Source: Algoriphagus lacus (GTDB taxonomy: Bacteria; Bacteroidota; Bacteroidia; Cytophagales; Cyclobacteriaceae). From it: 64,000 nucleotides of DNA. This document shows positions 27,013 through 35,038 of the stretch, one piece after another (the stretch's first letter is position 1; each line of letters begins with the position of its first letter). The stretch is from contig NZ_QXML01000012.1 of the NCBI RefSeq assembly GCF_003583985.1, positions 60,536 through 124,535 on the forward strand. The letters run 5' to 3'. The notes below the pieces were generated by a model that was not told the DNA's origin, did no database searches, and saw nothing but the letters and a program-made list of their open reading frames with translations. Position numbers and translations under genes: made by a program.

Positions 27013-27621
27013 CTACCAATCCGGAAGGCCTCTCTTTGGCCGTTGGGTTGGTTTTTTCTTATTATCCTGAATGTACCGGAGTTCGGCAGCATTAAGCGAT
27101 TCCAGGATTTGTGATGCTTGCTCAGGAGTCAAATTCATGCCTTTGAGCTTCTCACGCATTTGTTCCAATTTCTTTTGTCGGTCGGCCAAGTTTGCATCCA
27201 TTTGATCATTGGCATTTTCACCGGCCTCTTCGCTTTGCTGAGAGGGATCGCCCCCTTTTTGACTTTCTTTGGCTTTGTCCTCGTCAGTCTGCTCTCCGTC
27301 TTTTTCCTGAGACTGGCTTTCGCCCTGTTCGCCTTCGCTTTGCTGATTTTGGTTTTGCTGGTTCTGCTGTTCCTGATCCTGAGGATTTTGCTGCTGTTCT
27401 TCCTCTTGTTCTTTTTCCAGCTTTTCCTTCAAAGCATTCAGTTTGGCATCATTGGGATATTTGATCAGTCCATCATTGACTGTCTGAAGCGCCTGATCTT
27501 TTTCGGTTTTTACATACGATCGGGCAGCTCGGTTAAAAAAATCACCTGCCGTCTGGGCCGAAACGATTCCCCCAAAGAACAGGAATATTCCAAGTGTGAG
27601 TACGATTCTGTTATTTTTCAT
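27013..27621 (-). CDS. Exported Gln/Glu-rich protein of the VWA/TPR (Bat-like) cluster
   Basis: A 202-residue protein with a signal peptide (cleavage near V-S-A-Q), a short TPR-like helical segment (about 25-65) and then about 80 residues rich in Gln, Glu, Asn and Ser. The C-terminal helix pattern includes L-T-P-E-Q-A-S-Q-I-L-E-S-L and ends in a basic K-K-P-T-Q-R-P-K-R. The shape matches the BatE/BatC-type periplasmic proteins in Bacteroidota aerotolerance operons. It overlaps the upstream TPR gene by 11 bases. The low-complexity linker could be a flexible spacer across the periplasm. Confidence 0.75.
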   Translation of the reverse strand: MKNNRIVLTLGIFLFFGGIVSAQTAGDFFNRAARSYVKTEKDQALQTVNDGLIKYPNDAKLNALKEKLEKEQEEEQQQNPQDQEQQNQQNQNQQSEGEQGESQSQEKDGEQTDEDKAKESQKGGDPSQQSEEAGENANDQMDANLADRQKKLEQMREKLKGMNLTPEQASQILESLNAAELRYIQDNKKKPTQRPKRGLPDW

Positions 27622-28255
27622 CGATTTCCACTACCTCCTGAAGTGTGGTCATAAAATCCTGATAGGCTGCCACAGTGGAATCCTGAGCCATGGCATCCTG
27701 CATTACCTTTAAAGCGTCATTAAAGCGGAATTGTTCCACCAATCGATCGGCTTCTGCTTTTTTGCGCTTTGCAAACTCTGAAGGCTCAGGTTTGTTCTGA
27801 TCCTGATTTTTGCGCTCTTCGTCTCGCTTGAGCCATCGAGCCAGCAATTCGTAATTGTATCTCGCTTGTTCATTAGTCGGATCCTGGATCAAGGCAGATT
27901 GAAATTTGCTTAGAGCGACTTCGTATTCTTTTTTGTCGCCTTGAATAACTCCCGATTGATTAAAGGCAAAGGATGCCAGCATTTTGTTGGGACTTTGTGT
28001 AGCCTGATCGTACCAAGGCAAAGCTTCATCCACTTTCTTCGCATACTGATGGCTTAATCCCAAGTCAAAGTTTAATTCGGAAGAATTATGTTGGAAATCG
28101 TTGACCAAAATGAGGTGGTCGGCGATCGATTTTTCATAGTTGGCTTCCGCATAGCTGGTTTCTGCCACTTCGATGGCATTGTTAAGCCGGGTCACCCGGG
28201 TCCATGAGCTCGGAATGAAGAGAAAAACAACCCAAATCAATTTGCTCCAGCTCAT
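27611..28255 (-). CDS. TPR-repeat protein, BatC-like
   Basis: A 214-residue protein with an N-terminal hydrophobic signal or anchor (I-W-V-V-F-L-F-I-P) and about three TPR motifs (residues 35-150). The pattern includes F-D-L-G-L-S-H-Q-Y-A and A-R-Y-N-Y-E-L-L-A, followed by a charged K/R/E/Q segment and another TPR-like pair. It shares its terminal base with the VWA gene upstream and overlaps the next gene by 11 bases. In Bacteroidota such TPR proteins accompany BatA/BatB VWA proteins and are thought to form a membrane/periplasmic complex linked to stress tolerance. Confidence 0.82.
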   Translation of the reverse strand: MSWSKLIWVVFLFIPSSWTRVTRLNNAIEVAETSYAEANYEKSIADHLILVNDFQHNSSELNFDLGLSHQYAKKVDEALPWYDQATQSPNKMLASFAFNQSGVIQGDKKEYEVALSKFQSALIQDPTNEQARYNYELLARWLKRDEERKNQDQNKPEPSEFAKRKKAEADRLVEQFRFNDALKVMQDAMAQDSTVAAYQDFMTTLQEVVEIDEK

Positions 28256-29220
28256 CAGAGTTTGATCGTTTTGATAGGTAAAATCATATCCAACAGAGCC
28301 AGTCCCAAGGCTGCTAAAAGGAAATAGAAGTATTTATTGGAGCTGGCTTCTACCATTCTCGTGTTGGCAACGCCACCTTCCAGTCGGTCGAGGGCTGAGA
28401 TTAGATCACCCACTTGTTGGGATTCGTCCGAAATTTCAAAGTATTCACCGCCAGTCTCGGAAGATGAAAGACGGAGTGATTGAGACTCAAGTTTTGTAAT
28501 GGCAGGTTTTCCTGTTTCAGGATCGATGACCACTCCATTTCCTCTTGGAATTTCACTGCCTTGTTCTGTACCGATTCCCAGGGAAAATACTTTTACCCCA
28601 TTGTCTGCCAGATCAGCAATGGTTCCCTCGAGGTCATCTCCGAAGTTTTCACCGTCAGAAATCAAGATCACCGACTTCGATTTGATTTCCTGACTTTCGT
28701 CTTTTTGGAACCTTTCAAGTGCCATTTTTAGAGGGGCAGTCAAATCTGTTCCTGCATTCGGCACCAAGCCCGTGTTCAATCCGTCGATGTAAAGTTGGAT
28801 AACCGTCTGATCAAAGGTCAAGGGACATTGCAAAAAAGCCTCCGAACTGAAAATAATCAATCCGATTCGATCTGAAGGAAAGCTTTTGATAAGGTTCTTC
28901 AATTCGAATTTGATCCGCTGAAGACGGCTAGGTCCAATGTCAGTAGCATTCATGGACTGGGAAAGGTCTACGGCAATAAAGATGTCTTTTCCTTCTTCCT
29001 TGACTTCTTTGAACGAATTTCCAATCGAGGGACCGGCAAAGGCAATCAGAAAAAGGATGAAATAAGCTGTTCGAATAATGAGTTTGGTAAACAGGCGCTG
29101 CTTCTCCACTTTCAACCGACGGTTGATGGACCAAAATCTTGTGAGATAAAGCAGGTAGAGGAGTACAAAGACGCCTGCCAGCAAAAGGGTGAGTCTGATG
29201 TCAGGGTATGCCCAAATCAT
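28255..29220 (-). CDS. Membrane-anchored von Willebrand factor A protein (BatA/BatB-like)
   Basis: A 321-residue protein with two N-terminal membrane helices (about 10-26 and 48-64), a VWA domain with an intact MIDAS (D-L-S-Q-S near 83, a Thr in G-T-D-L-T, and S-D-G-E-N), and a C-terminal membrane helix (about 296-312). This is the classic BatA/BatB layout, with the VWA domain outside the cytoplasm. It heads a three-gene unit with two TPR-type genes. The usual MoxR and DUF58 partners are not here; a related set is encoded 17 kb away (46854-49868). It is divergent from the TonB receptor with a 143-base gap. Confidence 0.9.
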   Translation of the reverse strand: MIWAYPDIRLTLLLAGVFVLLYLLYLTRFWSINRRLKVEKQRLFTKLIIRTAYFILFLIAFAGPSIGNSFKEVKEEGKDIFIAVDLSQSMNATDIGPSRLQRIKFELKNLIKSFPSDRIGLIIFSSEAFLQCPLTFDQTVIQLYIDGLNTGLVPNAGTDLTAPLKMALERFQKDESQEIKSKSVILISDGENFGDDLEGTIADLADNGVKVFSLGIGTEQGSEIPRGNGVVIDPETGKPAITKLESQSLRLSSSETGGEYFEISDESQQVGDLISALDRLEGGVANTRMVEASSNKYFYFLLAALGLALLDMILPIKTIKL

Positions 29221-29363
29221 GGCCTGAAATTAGGAATAAAACCTAACTTTGAAAGGCAGAAATACCGCTTTGGTTTTTCCGCTGCGAAACATTTAGAAAG
29301 AATTAACAAACATTAATTTCTCCAGCTCGTTCGGCTTTGCAAATCCGATTCAATTTTCACTAC

Positions 29364-31754
29364 ATGTCCCTTTTCAGAGTTTTAGCGGTATTTTTTCTGA
29401 CAACCCTTGGTTTTCAGTCCTTTTCGCAGGATCTCAAATTCATTTCAGGGGAAGTAATGGATGTGAGTAATTCCGAGCCGCTGATCGGCGCCAATGTGTA
29501 TTGGGAAGGAAAGACCTCTTCTGGGGTAGTCACCGACTTGAATGGTAAATTTCAATTATCCCTGATACCCCTTCCAGCCCGGTTGGTGATTTCTTATGTG
29601 GGATATGAACGATCGGTACGGGTGATCAACCAAAATGAAGCTGAAAAGCCCATTCGGTTTTTTCTGAAGTCTGAGGAGATGTCCTTAGACGAGATTATTA
29701 TCCAGGAACGAAGACCGGATGAGCAAGTCAAAAATCTGGACATGGGAAAGTCTACGGTCCCGATTGAAACCATTAAAAATATCCCCGCCCTATTCGGAGA
29801 GGTCGATTTACTTCGAAGTTTGCAGCTTTTGCCTGGAGTGAAATCGGCCGGTGAAGGGACGACAGGGCTTTTTGTCAGAGGAGGCTCAGCGGACCAAAAC
29901 TTGGTTCAACTCGACGGAGCTCCGGTTTACAATGCTTCCCACTTCTTTGGGATTTTTTCGGTTTTCAATCCAGATGGGCTAAAAACCGTCGACCTTTATA
30001 AAGGCAATATGCCGGCTTCTTTTGGGGGCAGGGCTTCGTCTTTGATCGATGTGACACTGAGAGAAGGCAACAATCAGCAAATTCACGGAGAAGGAGGAAT
30101 AGGCAGCATTTCCTCGAGACTTACGTTGGATGGTCCCCTGTTTGGAAAAAACTCAACCTTCATTGTCAGCGGAAGAAGAACCTATGCGGATGTTTTTTTG
30201 AGGCTTTCCTCAGACGAAAATCTCAAAAACAACAAACTCAACTTCCATGATCTTAGCGGGAAGTTTTCCTTTATTCTGGGAGAAAAGGACAAACTTTCCA
30301 TCTCCAGTTATCAGGGAAGTGACTTTCTGGGTTTGGATGAGCAGTTTGGTTTAGGCTGGACCAACTGGGTAAGTGCAGTGAATTGGAGTCGGGTCAATTC
30401 GGAAACTTACTTTTTTGACCTGCAGGGATACCACTCCCGATACAATTATTCAGTTGAATTTGATGATCCGGAGACGGGCTTCGAATGGAGAAATAACTTA
30501 TCTGAAACTGGACTCAAAGCCATCTGGACTTGGCTGCCAAATCCCAAATCGCAAATCAACTGGGGGGTGCACAGCCAATATTACAATTTTGCCCCCATCG
30601 ATCTCGAGCCTGCTCCGGGAAGCGCCATTGAGCCCATCGTTACCAATCCAAAAAATGGCCTGCTGAATAATTTCTTTGCGAGTGTGAATTACGAGTTTTC
30701 TTCCAAACTCAGCACGGAAGCAGGATTGAGATGGGGATTGTTCAATCAGGTGGGAAAAGGAGTGGATTACCTTTACGAAGGCGGGATTCCTGGACCCGAA
30801 GCGGAAATCACTGATTCCCTGAATTACAGCACGTTGGAAAACATGAAGTTTTATCAGGGTTTGGAACCTAGGATAGCTTTTCGGTATCTGATCAATGATC
30901 GGTTTTCAGTAAAGACAGCCTTCAACCGGAATTTCCAGTACATACAGATCGCATCCAACAGTTCGGCTGGATTGCCGATTGACCGATGGATTCTGGCTGG
31001 GAGGTATGTAGAGCCGATTCGTAGTGATCAGGTTTCACTTGGGCTCTTTCACAATTTCAATGAAAACCGCTGGGAGCTATCGGTCGAAGGATATTACAAA
31101 GACCTGAACAATGTGATTGACCTTAGAAATGGAGCACAGGTACTTTTTACCGATCAGGTTGAAACGGAAGTCTTGGCAGGAAAGGGCTGGGCCTATGGGG
31201 CTGAATTTTTACTTCGGAAAAATATCGGAAAGACCACCGGCTGGTTGGCTTATACTTGGTCAAGAACCTGGAGGAAGATTGAGGGTGTCAGCAAAAATGA
31301 ACCGTACAACCCAAGATTTGATCGGCCCCATGATGTGACTTTGGTGCTGAATCATGAGTTTTCCCCAAGTTGGTCTGCTGGATTAACTTTTGTATACACC
31401 TCGGGACAGGCAGTTTCTTTTCCTGTTGGCTCGTATCAAGTGGATAACCAAGTTGCTCCTTTGTATTCGGATTATCGGAATTTGGACCGGTTTCCGGATT
31501 ACCATCGGATGGACGCGTCAGTCACCTGGAGAAATGCCGATAAAGGCAGAAAGTGGAAGGGAAGCTGGAACTTCAGTATTTATAACCTATACGGCAGGAA
31601 AAATCCTTTTGCCTACGAGTTTCGACAGATATACAACGATGACATTAACTATGATCCGTCTGAAGATGGAGAAATTGTATCCTCCCGTCCCGGTGTGGTC
31701 ATGACCTACCTTTTTACCTTTTTGCCATCGATCACTTATAATTTCAAATTCTGA
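29364..31754 (+). CDS. TonB-dependent receptor with CarboxypepD_reg-like N-terminal domain
   Basis: A 796-residue outer-membrane receptor. The signal peptide ends near F-S-Q. A carboxypeptidase-regulatory-like Ig domain follows (about 25-110, I-S-G-E-V-M-D and G-V-V-T-D-L-N-G-K-F), then the plug (L-R-S-L-Q-L-L-P-G-V-K, G-L-F-V-R-G-G-S-A-D-Q-N) and a beta-barrel to the C-terminal aromatic F-K-F. The ATG at 29364 was chosen because the signal peptide starts there. The substrate is unknown. It is not a SusC pair: the next gene is DUF4249, the usual partner of this receptor class. The stop and next start overlap by one base. Confidence 0.94.
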   Translation: MSLFRVLAVFFLTTLGFQSFSQDLKFISGEVMDVSNSEPLIGANVYWEGKTSSGVVTDLNGKFQLSLIPLPARLVISYVGYERSVRVINQNEAEKPIRFFLKSEEMSLDEIIIQERRPDEQVKNLDMGKSTVPIETIKNIPALFGEVDLLRSLQLLPGVKSAGEGTTGLFVRGGSADQNLVQLDGAPVYNASHFFGIFSVFNPDGLKTVDLYKGNMPASFGGRASSLIDVTLREGNNQQIHGEGGIGSISSRLTLDGPLFGKNSTFIVSGRRTYADVFLRLSSDENLKNNKLNFHDLSGKFSFILGEKDKLSISSYQGSDFLGLDEQFGLGWTNWVSAVNWSRVNSETYFFDLQGYHSRYNYSVEFDDPETGFEWRNNLSETGLKAIWTWLPNPKSQINWGVHSQYYNFAPIDLEPAPGSAIEPIVTNPKNGLLNNFFASVNYEFSSKLSTEAGLRWGLFNQVGKGVDYLYEGGIPGPEAEITDSLNYSTLENMKFYQGLEPRIAFRYLINDRFSVKTAFNRNFQYIQIASNSSAGLPIDRWILAGRYVEPIRSDQVSLGLFHNFNENRWELSVEGYYKDLNNVIDLRNGAQVLFTDQVETEVLAGKGWAYGAEFLLRKNIGKTTGWLAYTWSRTWRKIEGVSKNEPYNPRFDRPHDVTLVLNHEFSPSWSAGLTFVYTSGQAVSFPVGSYQVDNQVAPLYSDYRNLDRFPDYHRMDASVTWRNADKGRKWKGSWNFSIYNLYGRKNPFAYEFRQIYNDDINYDPSEDGEIVSSRPGVVMTYLFTFLPSITYNFKF

Positions 31755-32590
31755 TGAAAAGGCTGGCATTCATTCTATTAGCTGTTTTGTCCTGGTCCTG
31801 TCAGGAGGAAGTGATATTGCCCTTGGGTGAAAAAGAAGATCTGGTACCCACCATTGAGGCATTTTGGACCGATCAGGGGATTTATAATGAAGTGAAAATC
31901 ACGCTTTCAAAAGATTTCTATGATTCGTTGAATGTAGAAGTTATTTCCGATGCGGAAGTTTTTATCACGATACCCGGAACAACCAAGGTGATTCCTTTTC
32001 AGTTTCTCAGCGTTCCCCAATCCTATCGACCGGTCAACCCTTTGGAAAAGGCAAGAGTGGGTGAAAAATATCAATTGAATGTCCGGTGGAACGGTAACAT
32101 ATATGTATCGGATGGTGTGATGCTGGAGCCTCCTAAAGTAGACAGTGTTACTTGGAGTTTTGAGGAGGAACGTCTATTCCGGGAGGAAGGGTACTATATC
32201 AAGGTTTATGGCAAGATTCCCTTTGAGGAAGACAACAATTACCGGATTCGGGTGATTGAAAATGATACACTAAAAAATCAGAGGGAAGATTACCTGCTTT
32301 TCGATGATACGTTTGGGTTGACTTTTTTTGAAGAGGGCCTGGAATTGGGCTATGCCTTTCAGGAAAATGACAGGGTTCGGTTGGAATTGTTTCGCCTGAA
32401 TCGGGATGCCTTTGATTACCTCAATCAATTGGTAAATCTACTGTTTAGCGATGGGGGACTTTTCAGCCCGCCACCTCAAAATCCAGATACCAACATTCGG
32501 GTGGTACAGGGGGATTCTGAGGTTTTGGGGTATTTTATGGTTTCACCGATCTTAACCAGGACAGTGGTCATCCAGGCCAAATACGACTGA
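31754..32590 (+). CDS. DUF4249 family lipoprotein
   Basis: A 278-residue predicted lipoprotein (S-W-S-C lipobox at residues 13-16). The DUF4249 layout is an N-terminal beta domain with D-A-E-V-F-I-T, P-L-E-K-A-R-V-G-E-K-Y-Q-L-N-V and a C-terminal part with a P-x-P-P-P-Q-N-P loop and a final R-V-V-Q-G-D segment. DUF4249 genes nearly always follow a TonB receptor with a carboxypeptidase-like domain, as here, and probably supply a surface or periplasmic partner. The ligand is unknown. A T9A9 tract follows at 32606-32623. Confidence 0.9.
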   Translation: MKRLAFILLAVLSWSCQEEVILPLGEKEDLVPTIEAFWTDQGIYNEVKITLSKDFYDSLNVEVISDAEVFITIPGTTKVIPFQFLSVPQSYRPVNPLEKARVGEKYQLNVRWNGNIYVSDGVMLEPPKVDSVTWSFEEERLFREEGYYIKVYGKIPFEEDNNYRIRVIENDTLKNQREDYLLFDDTFGLTFFEEGLELGYAFQENDRVRLELFRLNRDAFDYLNQLVNLLFSDGGLFSPPPQNPDTNIRVVQGDSEVLGYFMVSPILTRTVVIQAKYD

Positions 32591-32652
32591 TTCCTTTCGG
32601 GTAGATTTTTTTTTAAAAAAAAACATCGAAATGTTGTCCGCTAATTATCTTT

Positions 32653-32670
32653 CATCGTAATATTGCAATA
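32653..32670 (+). promoter_or_regulatory. Putative ArsR operator upstream of arsR
   Basis: CATCGTAATATTGCAATA, with the 10-base palindrome TATTGCAATA at 32661-32670, lies 5 bases before the arsR ATG. The same sequence with one mismatch lies before the next gene (33033-33050). The position suits autorepression by blocking the promoter or transcription start region. Confidence 0.7.
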
Positions 32671-32675
32671 TAATT

Positions 32676-33014
32676 ATGGGAATCACTAAGACAGACCTTT
32701 TCACTGCGGAGCAAAATGAGCTCGCTCTTCTGGCCAAGGCTTTTGCGCATCCAGCACGGATAGCCATCCTTCAGCATTTGGTCAAAACCAAAAGCTGTAT
32801 CAACGGTACTTTGGTTCAGGAACTTGGACTGGCTCAGGCAACCATTTCCCAGCATTTGAGGGAATTGAAAGAGTTGGGCTTGATCCACGGCTCGATCGAA
32901 GGCGTGTCTGTCAGCTATTGCATCAATCCCAAAAGGTGGGAGCAGGTTCAGGGGCTTTTCAACGGACTCTTTGATCAGTTGAGCGATTCCTGTGGTTCTG
33001 GCAATTGCTGTTAA
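32676..33014 (+). CDS. ArsR/SmtB-family repressor
   Basis: A 112-residue winged-helix protein with F-A-H-P-A-R-I-A-I-L at the start of the DNA-binding domain and recognition helix A-Q-A-T-I-S-Q-H-L-R-E-L-K. The classic ELCVCDL metal site is absent from helix 3. Instead the C terminus ends S-C-G-S-G-N-C-C, giving three cysteines that could bind As(III), as in the C-terminal site of Acidithiobacillus ArsR. Another cysteine lies at K-S-C-I-N. It heads a three-gene arsenic-type set. Operators before this gene and the next suggest it controls both. Ligand inferred, not proven. Confidence 0.9.
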   Translation: MGITKTDLFTAEQNELALLAKAFAHPARIAILQHLVKTKSCINGTLVQELGLAQATISQHLRELKELGLIHGSIEGVSVSYCINPKRWEQVQGLFNGLFDQLSDSCGSGNCC

Positions 33015-33032
33015 AAAAAATTTGAATTTATC

Positions 33033-33050
33033 CATCGTAATATTACAATA
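33033..33050 (+). promoter_or_regulatory. Second putative ArsR operator
   Basis: CATCGTAATATTACAATA differs at one of 18 positions from the site at 32653-32670 and lies 11 bases before the DUF6428 ATG. Two copies in one small operon suggest separate or reinforced control of the downstream genes. Confidence 0.68.
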
Positions 33051-33061
33051 ATTTAAAGCTT

Positions 33062-33535
33062 ATGAAACTCTCAGAAATCAAATCCAAACTCCCTTCCTTA
33101 AGTCAATTGACCTTTCTTTTGCCTGATGGCACAGCGGTACCGGCTCATTTTCACATTACAGAGGTAGGCCAGGTTAATAAAAGATTCATTGATTGTGGCG
33201 GAACAGTCCGTGACGAAAAGTCGATCAATTTCCAGCTTTGGGAAGACGGAGATTACGATCATAGATTGGGAGCAAAGAAACTGTTGGATATTATCCAGCT
33301 TTCTGAGCGGGTATTGGGGTTGGAGGATTTGGAAGTGGAAGTGGAATATCAGGGCGATACCATCGGCAAGTATGGGCTTCAATTCAACGGGGATGCTTTT
33401 GTGCTTACCAAAAAGATGACAGATTGTCTTGCTAAAGACAAGTGCGGTATCCCTTCTCAAAAGCCAAAATTTAAACTATCTGAACTCCAAACTGCTGCTG
33501 CAGATTGCTGCACGCCAGGCTCGGGCTGTTGCTAA
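33062..33535 (+). CDS. DUF6428 family protein with Cys-rich C-terminal tail
   Basis: A 157-residue soluble protein of the small family (DUF6428) that sits in Bacteroidota arsR operons. The core has H-F-H-I-T-E-V-G and R-F-I-D-C-G-G, followed by a conserved W-E-D-G-D-Y-D-H segment. The tail ends D-C-C-T-P-G-S-G-C-C, giving four cysteines, and there are two more in D-C-L-A-K-D-K-C. This resembles the C-terminal tail of the adjacent ArsR protein and suggests thiophilic metalloid binding or delivery to the phosphatase-like reductase downstream. Biochemical role unknown. Confidence 0.82.
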   Translation: MKLSEIKSKLPSLSQLTFLLPDGTAVPAHFHITEVGQVNKRFIDCGGTVRDEKSINFQLWEDGDYDHRLGAKKLLDIIQLSERVLGLEDLEVEVEYQGDTIGKYGLQFNGDAFVLTKKMTDCLAKDKCGIPSQKPKFKLSELQTAAADCCTPGSGCC

Positions 33536-33547
33536 TCAAATGAGTTA

Positions 33548-34171
33548 ATGAATCATTCTTTTTTTCCGGCAGTGGAAGCGACGATCGCTTCCCTGCCCAT
33601 TTCCAAAATCCCAGAAGACAGAATTCCTGTAATCCAAAGCATGGTGGATTACCTATTGGGAAAGATCAAATCAGGTGAGGAAATCAGGCTCAATTTCATT
33701 TGCACGCATAACAGTCGGCGAAGCCAGTTTTCCCAGATCTGGGCACAAACTGCCGCGGATTATTTTGGGATCAAGGCATTTTGCTATTCCGGTGGTGTGG
33801 AGGTGACAGCCTTCAATGAGCGGGCAGTTGCAGCGATCCGAAGAGATGGTTTCAAAGTGGTACAAAAAGGGGAGGATAATCCTGTTTATTTCATTTTTCA
33901 TGGACAGGAAGCTGAACCTATTGTAACCTTTTCCAAGGTTTACGATGATCCGATCAACCCCAATTCAGGATTTGCTGCTGTGATGACCTGTGATCATGCA
34001 GATGAAAACTGCCCTTATATTCCCGGAGCCGAAATTCGGATTCCATTGCGGTTTGAAGACCCTAAAGCCTTTGACGGGACCGATTTGGAAGAAAAAATGT
34101 ACACCGAGCGCTCCCATCAGATTGGGGCCGAGCTTTTTTTGATTTTCCAAAAAGTGAAGGAAAAACTTTAG
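33548..34171 (+). CDS. LMW protein-tyrosine-phosphatase-like arsenate reductase
   Basis: A 207-residue protein with the phosphatase P-loop C-T-H-N-S-R-R-S (Cys52, Arg58), longer than thioredoxin-type ArsC (about 135). An N-terminal helical segment of about 45 residues precedes the loop. It has D-P-x-A-F-D-G-T, resembling the general-acid loop, and two further cysteines in T-C-D-H-A-D-E-N-C-P, which could act in resolving. It follows DUF6428 by 12 bases in the arsR operon. It probably reduces As(V) to As(III). No arsenite efflux gene follows, because the next gene is on the other strand. Confidence 0.87.
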   Translation: MNHSFFPAVEATIASLPISKIPEDRIPVIQSMVDYLLGKIKSGEEIRLNFICTHNSRRSQFSQIWAQTAADYFGIKAFCYSGGVEVTAFNERAVAAIRRDGFKVVQKGEDNPVYFIFHGQEAEPIVTFSKVYDDPINPNSGFAAVMTCDHADENCPYIPGAEIRIPLRFEDPKAFDGTDLEEKMYTERSHQIGAELFLIFQKVKEKL

Positions 34172-34192
34172 TGTTTAGCAGCAAATTCTTTT

Positions 34193-34888
34193 TTATCCCA
34201 ACTCTACCATTTCCACGAAAATGCCCAACAGGATGTGCCAGATCAGATAATGCCCTAATCTCAGGCTAAGGTTTCCGATAAAGCCAACTTTTCTAAAATA
34301 GATCGCTTGGATAAAATTCATAGCGAAACCTGAGACTAAGGCATAAACCACAAACCATGTTGCTCCGGAAGGCATTTGCTCCAAAGGTTCCCTTACAGCG
34401 GTTAAAACGGCCATTACCCAAAAGGCTTGGTTTTGGAATCTCCCGTTTTGGATTTTGGAGAAAATAAAAAGGACCAATGCAATAGGAATCAGTCGATAAA
34501 AAATCTCCACGTCAAAGGCTCCTGAAAAATACAGGAAGATGGAATATGGGAAAGGCTGGAGAAAGGGAGGTAATTCGGTGTATGGTTCGGGATGAAGAAT
34601 TCCCTTGATGATGACGACGTCCAAGATCCCAAATCCTACTCCAACCAATCCCGGAATCCAAATTCGGGAATTGTTGGAAATTTGCTTTTCCCAGAAATCA
34701 GGAATGCCTGCCTGCTTTTGCAAAAAGAGAAAGGGAATTCCTATAGCTAAAATCAACACATTACTCCATTCCCATACTCTCAGATAGGGGTAAGGCTCTA
34801 CCCAATTTTTGGCCCAAACCATTCCCAATGCGCATATCAGGAGAAAAATGAAATAGGTGAAAATGGATTTTCTAAGGTCTTTTGTCAT
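34193..34888 (-). CDS. Multi-pass membrane protein, remotely CPBP-like
   Basis: A 231-residue protein with about seven hydrophobic helices. The segment V-E-I-F-Y-R-L (a single Glu, then Arg) resembles the first motif (E-E-x-x-x-R) of CPBP-type intramembrane proteases. The end carries R-L-G-H-Y-L-I-W-H, reminiscent of their His motif. Both are imperfect, so protease activity is doubtful and the assignment is tentative. It is convergent with the arsenic-type operon and divergent from blaI; the gap to blaI contains an inverted repeat and a BlaI-type palindrome. Confidence 0.6.
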   Translation of the reverse strand: MTKDLRKSIFTYFIFLLICALGMVWAKNWVEPYPYLRVWEWSNVLILAIGIPFLFLQKQAGIPDFWEKQISNNSRIWIPGLVGVGFGILDVVIIKGILHPEPYTELPPFLQPFPYSIFLYFSGAFDVEIFYRLIPIALVLFIFSKIQNGRFQNQAFWVMAVLTAVREPLEQMPSGATWFVVYALVSGFAMNFIQAIYFRKVGFIGNLSLRLGHYLIWHILLGIFVEMVELG

Positions 34889-34976
34889 ACAAGAATAAAT
34901 TTTTGGCGAGTGGTTTTGCTTTCATGGTTAAAGATGACAACCAACCAATTTTGGTTGCTTTGTCCGCGTGCTAATT

Positions 34977-35000
34977 TTTTTTCGTAGATATACGAAAAAA
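34977..35000 (+). promoter_or_regulatory. Palindromic BlaI-type operator
   Basis: A perfect 10-bp inverted repeat, arms TTTTTTCGTA and TACGAAAAAA, around GATA, 38 bases before the blaI ATG. A further half site, TCGTAGG, follows at 35001-35007. A separate palindrome, CAACCAATTTTGGTTG, lies at 34942-34957. The location suits BlaI autorepression of the BlaI/M56/TonB unit. Confidence 0.65.
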
Positions 35001-35038
35001 TCGTAGGTTATTTCAGGGTTGATTTTTACCTTTCAACT

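Noticed and set aside
32606..32623. T9A9 tract after DUF4249 as a terminator
   Set aside because: It has no GC stem; an AT-only palindrome is weak evidence for intrinsic termination. It might still bend the DNA near the arsR promoter.
34193..34888. Firm assignment as a CPBP intramembrane protease
   Set aside because: The expected E-E-x-x-x-R motif is only partly present and the His motifs do not match well, so the entry is kept as a remotely similar membrane protein.
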